A stretch of 8,854 bases of DNA from an uncultured Clostridia bacterium. Its GTDB lineage: Bacteria > Bacillota > Clostridia > Oscillospirales > Oscillospiraceae. Each line of letters opens with the position of its first letter. Positions within the stretch are counted from its first letter, which is position 1. This document shows, piece by piece, positions 6,324-8,854 of the stretch. The DNA lies in assembly GCA_937890525.1 (NCBI GenBank), contig CALADI010000037.1:1-8854 (forward strand), written 5' to 3'. The notes under the pieces were generated by a model. The model had not been told where the DNA came from. It did not search any database and saw nothing but the letters and a program-made list of their open reading frames with translations. A program made the translations under genes and the position numbers.

Positions 6324-6629
6324 TTACGCCAACGGCCATTTCACAGAAGGATCCGCATTGATGATTTCATTCTCTGTGGTACCGTTTATATAACCGCAAT
6401 TTGTGCAGCGCCACCAACCAGGCACATCTGTAAAACCAGCCTGCCTATTTAACAGTTCACAACACGCGTCACAGTACCATGCCACACCGCCAAGGAGTTC
6501 GCTTTCATAGGTTTCTTCATCCATGAGCAGCATCCCGCATTCCGTACATGTCCATGTCCCACATGATGGCTCAAATCCAGATTGGTCGTTTAATGTTGCA
6601 CGACAGTTGGGACAAAAGTACTCTTTCAT
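6324..6629 (-). CDS. Tandem zinc-ribbon protein of unknown function
   Basis: This 101-residue protein carries four CxxC pairs, at residues 6/9, 28/31, 53/56 and 75/78, enough for two zinc ribbons. The two halves are clearly repeats of one another: each has CxxC, then a Leu-Asn-x-Gln-x-Gly-Phe stretch, then Gly-x-Trp-x-Cys-Thr-x-Cys-Gly. It has no membrane segment and no recognisable catalytic domain, so a structural, nucleic-acid-binding or protein-binding role is likely but not shown. The start at 6629 is supported by GGGGGAGA about 8 bases upstream. A candidate promoter lies at 6695-6723, so it need not depend on the SWIM gene upstream. Base composition is lower in GC than in valS or the nuclease gene, suggesting a different history. 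Confidence 0.85.
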   Translation of the reverse strand: MKEYFCPNCRATLNDQSGFEPSCGTWTCTECGMLLMDEETYESELLGGVAWYCDACCELLNRQAGFTDVPGWWRCTNCGYINGTTENEIINADPSVKWPLA

Positions 6630-6694
6630 AAATTTTCTCCCCCGGTCAATGATTCTTGGTCCTGTGGAACAACCTACTGAAAAGAGGTCGCACC

Positions 6695-6723
6695 ATGATA
6701 AAGCACCGCATAGGTAAATACAA
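6695..6723 (-). promoter_or_regulatory. Candidate promoter of the zinc-ribbon gene
   Basis: On the minus strand, -35 TTGTAT (6718-6723), a 17-base spacer and -10 TATCAT (6695-6700) are seen. The -10 is five of six to consensus and the -35 is weak. It lies in the 123-base gap after the SWIM gene. Confidence 0.5.
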
Positions 6724-6752
6724 ATGCAGGCACATTCTGTTTTCTACGCTTT

Positions 6753-7567
6753 TTACAGTGTAAAACTGCCTGTTTCCTTTCTGTCTACGGCAAAGTCGAA
6801 CAATGCGGCTTTGTTCACCGCGGCAAAATAACCGCTTCGATCATACTCTACCGCATAGTGCTTTGCTATCAAATCCAGCGTTTCTTTCAGCTGAAGCATG
6901 ACAGCAAATTCGTGTTTGCAGTTATAGGAACAGGGACAATCACATAGCAGATTGCCGATCTCACCATTTCGATACTCAAATTCCACTTCGTAGCTGCTCC
7001 CGCCTTCAACAATGGCATATCCCCGGAACCCATCCAAGCAAATGTATCTAACACGATTCTCCATATAATACGCATAGCCACGCTCTGCAATAACATGTGT
7101 AATCTGCATACTCAATAAATCCAACAGTTGGAATGTGCTGTCATCATTACAACTGATGATTTCCTCGTCATCCTTTGCTGGCGCCTTAAACCATGTTCTG
7201 ACCTTGCTGCTCGGAAGTGTTGTCGGTTCAAAGGTCACAAAGTGACTGCCTGCCACAAAAACTGCCCGCTAACATTGGTATCCACCACAGCAATCACTCG
7301 CTTATAGTCAGATAGCTTTATTTTGAAAGTATAACTGACTTCGACGACCCGACCACGCTGACCCTCCAGCTTGCCATCTACATAAACCATATCACCTCGA
7401 TGCAGATCAAATAAATCATTGTAATATGCCAGCTTCCTGCCGCTCTCAGCAAAATACACTTGCACAACAGATTTCTTCGGGGCGCTCTGTACCCTCGTTT
7501 CCTCCATGTGTGATTCCTGCTTCTTTTCCTTATGCTCTGCAGCAAATCCACCTATTCTAAATGCCAT
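6753..7567 (-). pseudogene. SWIM zinc-finger protein gene split by a frameshift at a T run
   Basis: Two overlapping frames seem to be parts of one gene. The first (7567 to 7235, 110 residues, good AGGAGG site 6 bases before the ATG) begins MAFRIGGFAAEHKEKK and carries a beta-rich stretch with VYVDGKLEGQRGRVVEV. It ends 22 bases after the second frame begins. The second (7256 to 6753, 167 residues) holds the SWIM motif: CDC at its residues 105-107 and CKH at 113-115, a zinc site linked to DNA or protein binding. That frame could start only at GTG (7256), which has no convincing ribosome site. The frames join at five T (minus strand, 7257-7261). A sixth T would give a continuous protein of 271 residues reading GQFFVAGSHF across the join. 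A real mutation, a sequencing error, slippage or two coupled genes are all possible; I favour a frameshift because the codons downstream remain well kept. Confidence 0.75.
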
Positions 7568-7651
7568 AACCGTACCTCCTGTAGAATCCGTGTTCTTTTC
7601 TTTGTGACCATTCTACTACGGTATGTGTCCAATAAACTTCTCTGCATCATA

Positions 7652-7660
7652 ATTATATCA
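7652..7660 (-). promoter_or_regulatory. Candidate extended -10 promoter of the SWIM gene
   Basis: The minus strand reads TGATATAAT: a perfect -10 TATAAT (7652-7657) with the extended TG. There is no recognisable -35 at the right distance. The predicted start near 7645 gives a leader of about 78 bases. Confidence 0.5.
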
Positions 7661-7811
7661 GAGATTCCCTTGCGATCGCTGCCCACCGACGTCATCTCAT
7701 TCAGCAGGTCAACGAGCGATAGAGCATGTCAAAAAACGGAGCACGATAAGCCTTCTCCCGAAGCTATGGATCGCCGGAACTTCAAAAACTGGATCCTCTT
7801 CTGATATACAT
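7661..7811. other. Intergenic stretch left of the insertion-sequence remnant
   Basis: I find no supported gene here. A plus-strand frame ending in DRRNFKNWILF at 7804, just before a hairpin, could be the tail of a truncated gene, but it has no start with a ribosome site and no family I recognise. Confidence 0.3.
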
Positions 7812-7846
7812 AAAAGTCGTGCCGGAACCTTCGCCCCGGCACGACT
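7812..7846 (-). terminator. Hairpin with minus-strand U tract beside the IS66 end
   Basis: A perfect 11-base-pair stem (7815-7825 with 7836-7846, ten-base loop) is present. On the minus strand it is followed by TTTTA, as in an intrinsic terminator. No intact minus-strand gene lies upstream of it now, so it may be left from a gene lost when the mobile elements inserted. Confidence 0.6.
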
Positions 7847-7972
7847 GCGGTAACCGTTAAATCTCCCCACGGCTTGCAGACGGCCTATAGATTTGAGATA
7901 ATATCCCAAACTGCTGGATTTCTCCCAAAGACTCTAAAGGAGAAAATCAGCATACAGGGAGATGGTCAAAAA

Positions 7973-8292
7973 ATGGAACAAAGTCTACAAGCATTATCCA
8001 AGCAAGAACGGTTAGACACATGGAATGCCGAAACAGTGGAATGTCAGTCCGCAGCTGGTGCCAAGAAAATGGTCTCAACGAGAAGACCTACTATTACTGG
8101 CAGCGGAGATTATTCCATGCACTGTCTGCACAGCATGAATGCGCAGGCAGCTTCGCCGAGATCACGCCAATGACTAGACTTTCCACGGATGCAGCAGTTG
8201 CTGTCCGGATCACAGGGGCAGAGATAGATATTCACAGCGGTGCAGATACAGAGACGCTCAGCATGGTTCTGCGGCTGCTGAAATCATGCTGA
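7973..8292 (+). pseudogene. tnpA: IS66 TnpA remnant, frameshifted
   Basis: Accessory protein of IS66 transposition, normally a little over 100 residues. The N-terminal part (MEQSLQALSKQERLDTWN, from 7973, with GGGAG 11 bases upstream) is in one frame. The rest (MECRNSGMSVRSWCQENG onward from 8020, then KTYYYWQRRLF and ending LRLLKSC) is in another. A short deletion near 8020-8030 explains both the frame change and the few missing residues between DTW and MECRNSG. The TYYYWQR motif is characteristic of this family. The stop at 8290-8292 overlaps the tnpB start, as is usual in these elements. With the frame broken, a functional product is unlikely. Confidence 0.85.
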
Positions 8293-8404
8293 GCGACTTC
8301 AGCGGTGCCGACAAGGTTTATACATTGTCTGCGGTTACACAGATCTGCGCCGTGGAATAGATGGTCTGGCGTCCATGGCACAGGAGGCCTTTGACCTGGA
8401 TACG
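8286..8404 (+). pseudogene. tnpB: IS66 TnpB (ORF2) remnant, frameshifted and truncated
   Basis: IS66 ORF2 normally has about 115 residues. Here it starts MLSDFSGADKVY at 8286, overlapping the end of tnpA, then loses frame at GTTTATACATT. Removing a duplicated TA (8318-8322) restores VYIVCGYTDLRRGIDGLASM, the family's hallmark segment, in the frame that includes 8324. In the unrepaired frame a stop follows at 8358. The repaired frame keeps going to about FDLDT at 8404 and then enters IS3 sequence, where the family would continue with a DPF...LFLFCG stretch. It is therefore both frameshifted and cut short. Confidence 0.85.
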
Positions 8405-8737
8405 ATCCGGCTGGCAATGAAGCAGGAGGAAAAGAGAGTCGCTGCGGAGTTGCAGCTCCACAGCGACCAGGGCTTTCAATATACATCCCACGCATATTTT
8501 AAGCTAACTCAATCTTACGGGATAACGCCGTCAATGTCAAGACGGGGAAATCCTTATGACAATGCAATGGCAGAAAATTTCTTCTCCATTCTCAAAACAG
8601 AGTGTATCTACCGGCATAAACCGGAGACATTCATGGAGGCCAATGATCTGATTGACAGATACATTCACTTCTATAACCACGAGCGCATCCAGAATAAAAC
8701 TGGAGTGGCGCCGCTGACGCTGCGCCACTCTGCTTAA
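8405..8737 (+). pseudogene. IS3-family transposase OrfB, C-terminal part only
   Basis: About 110 residues of the integrase-like catalytic domain of an IS3 transposase, most like the IS150 group. Visible are LHSDQGFQYTS, holding the second catalytic Asp, and SMSRRGNPYDNAMAENFFS, holding the catalytic Glu. The C-terminal FYNHERIQNKTG is also typical of the family. The first catalytic Asp, the helix-turn-helix protein OrfA and the left terminal repeat are missing, so no activity is expected. The frame is continuous with the tnpB remnant from 8324 onward, making a chimeric frame. The only ATG near its start (8375) has no ribosome site. A 9-base-pair hairpin (8703-8711 with 8722-8730) lies at the end of the gene. 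Confidence 0.9.
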
Positions 8738-8770
8738 AACTGAATATTTCCTACATAGGGGGCTTTTTGT

Positions 8771-8797
8771 GCTGTCCGCACAATCTGGGGCAGTTCA
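8771..8797 (-). repeat. IS3-family right terminal inverted repeat
   Basis: Read on the minus strand the end is TGAACTGCCCCAGATTGTGC and onward, with GGACA about 21 bases in. This is the TGAACTG...GGACA pattern of IS3 ends. Its partner at the left end is not in the window. Host coding sequence resumes immediately at 8798. Confidence 0.75.
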
Positions 8798-8854
8798 GAT
8801 CTGATCCGGGACATCCAGCGAAGCACCTTTGATGGAATCGGAAAGCCCGAACCG
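8798..8854 (+). pseudogene. YoeB/Txe-family toxin fragment, interrupted by the IS3 end
   Basis: The last 57 bases encode DLIRDIQRSTFDGIGKPEP. This matches the central part of YoeB-type mRNA interferases, which read (I/L)IKDIQRDPFEGIGKPEP in Escherichia coli and elsewhere, at about residues 30-50 of an 84-residue toxin. The family cuts mRNA at the ribosome and is neutralised by a YefM antitoxin normally encoded just upstream. Here the N-terminal coding part and any antitoxin are replaced by the IS3 right end. The frame is open into the IS end back to a stop at 8756, without a usable start codon. The 3' part lies beyond the window, so the catalytic C-terminal residues cannot be judged. Confidence 0.75.

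Larger units (their letters stand above)
7850..8404 (+). mobile_element. Left part of an IS66-family element, truncated
   Basis: The stretch begins with GTAACCGTTAAA at about 7850, which resembles the GTAA ends of IS66 elements. It then holds the tnpA and tnpB order typical of the family with a short overlap. It stops about 40 codons into tnpB, where sequence of an IS3 element takes over. The rest of tnpB, the large tnpC transposase and the right end are absent, so it cannot move. The left boundary is tentative because the right end is missing for comparison. Confidence 0.75.
8405..8797 (+). mobile_element. Right part of an IS3-family element
   Basis: It comprises the orfB 3' end plus about 60 bases to the right terminus. 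The left half of the element is absent; its place is taken by IS66 sequence. The right terminus is defined by the terminal repeat ending at 8797. Confidence 0.8.

Noticed and set aside
7254..7261. Classic -1 programmed frameshift site in the SWIM gene
   Set aside because: The in-frame heptamer is G TTT TTG, which does not fit X XXY YYZ, and I see no clear stimulatory stem after it; mutation or a homopolymer error is simpler.
7532..7804. A 90-codon plus-strand frame across the SWIM gene start and the intergenic region
   Set aside because: Its first half overlaps the SWIM gene's ribosome site and promoter in antisense and has no start signal; only its last residues are mentioned as a possible remnant.

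Overview
The window looks like chromosomal DNA from a spore-forming member of the Clostridia, most likely an Oscillospiraceae-type gut bacterium. The grounds are a SpoIIAA-like sporulation regulator, a T-box riboswitch controlling valS, sigma-A type promoters with strong AGGAGG ribosome sites, and about 55-65% GC in the core genes. The lineage is an inference; no marker RNA gene is present.

Layout: (1) 1-3410, minus strand: valS with a complete tRNA(Val)-sensing T-box leader and a long terminator, followed downstream by a STAS-domain anti-sigma factor antagonist whose own ribosome site shows it starts at 317. (2) 3411-4581, plus strand: a two-gene operon, divergent from valS with back-to-back sigma-A promoters. 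It encodes a small conserved-looking protein of unknown function, translationally coupled to a membrane-anchored DNA/RNA non-specific endonuclease. (3) 4580-4616: a hairpin terminator between convergent genes. (4) 4624-6226, minus strand: a single protein joining an ECF-like sigma factor domain to a transmembrane segment, a Thr/Glu/Pro-rich linker and an exported domain. The coding sequence is GC-rich for the sigma half and distinctly AT-richer for the exported half. (5) 6324-7657, minus strand, about 43% GC in a sampled line: a tandem zinc-ribbon protein and a SWIM zinc-finger protein whose reading frame is split at a run of five T. (6) 7815-8854: a degraded mobile-element junction. The left part of an IS66-family element (tnpA and the start of tnpB, both frameshifted) is joined directly to the right part of an IS3-family element (the end of orfB and the right terminal repeat). 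The IS3 end abuts a coding fragment matching the middle of a YoeB/Txe-type toxin, so a toxin-antitoxin locus appears to have been interrupted here.

Functionally, the left half is housekeeping (tRNA charging controlled by uncharged tRNA, sporulation control). The middle pairs an exported nuclease with a one-polypeptide sigma/membrane sensor candidate. The right third is an accessory stretch in decay. I saw no rRNA or tRNA genes and no CRISPR array. The most unusual items are the sigma-transmembrane fusion, the split SWIM gene, and the IS66/IS3 chimera next to the toxin fragment.
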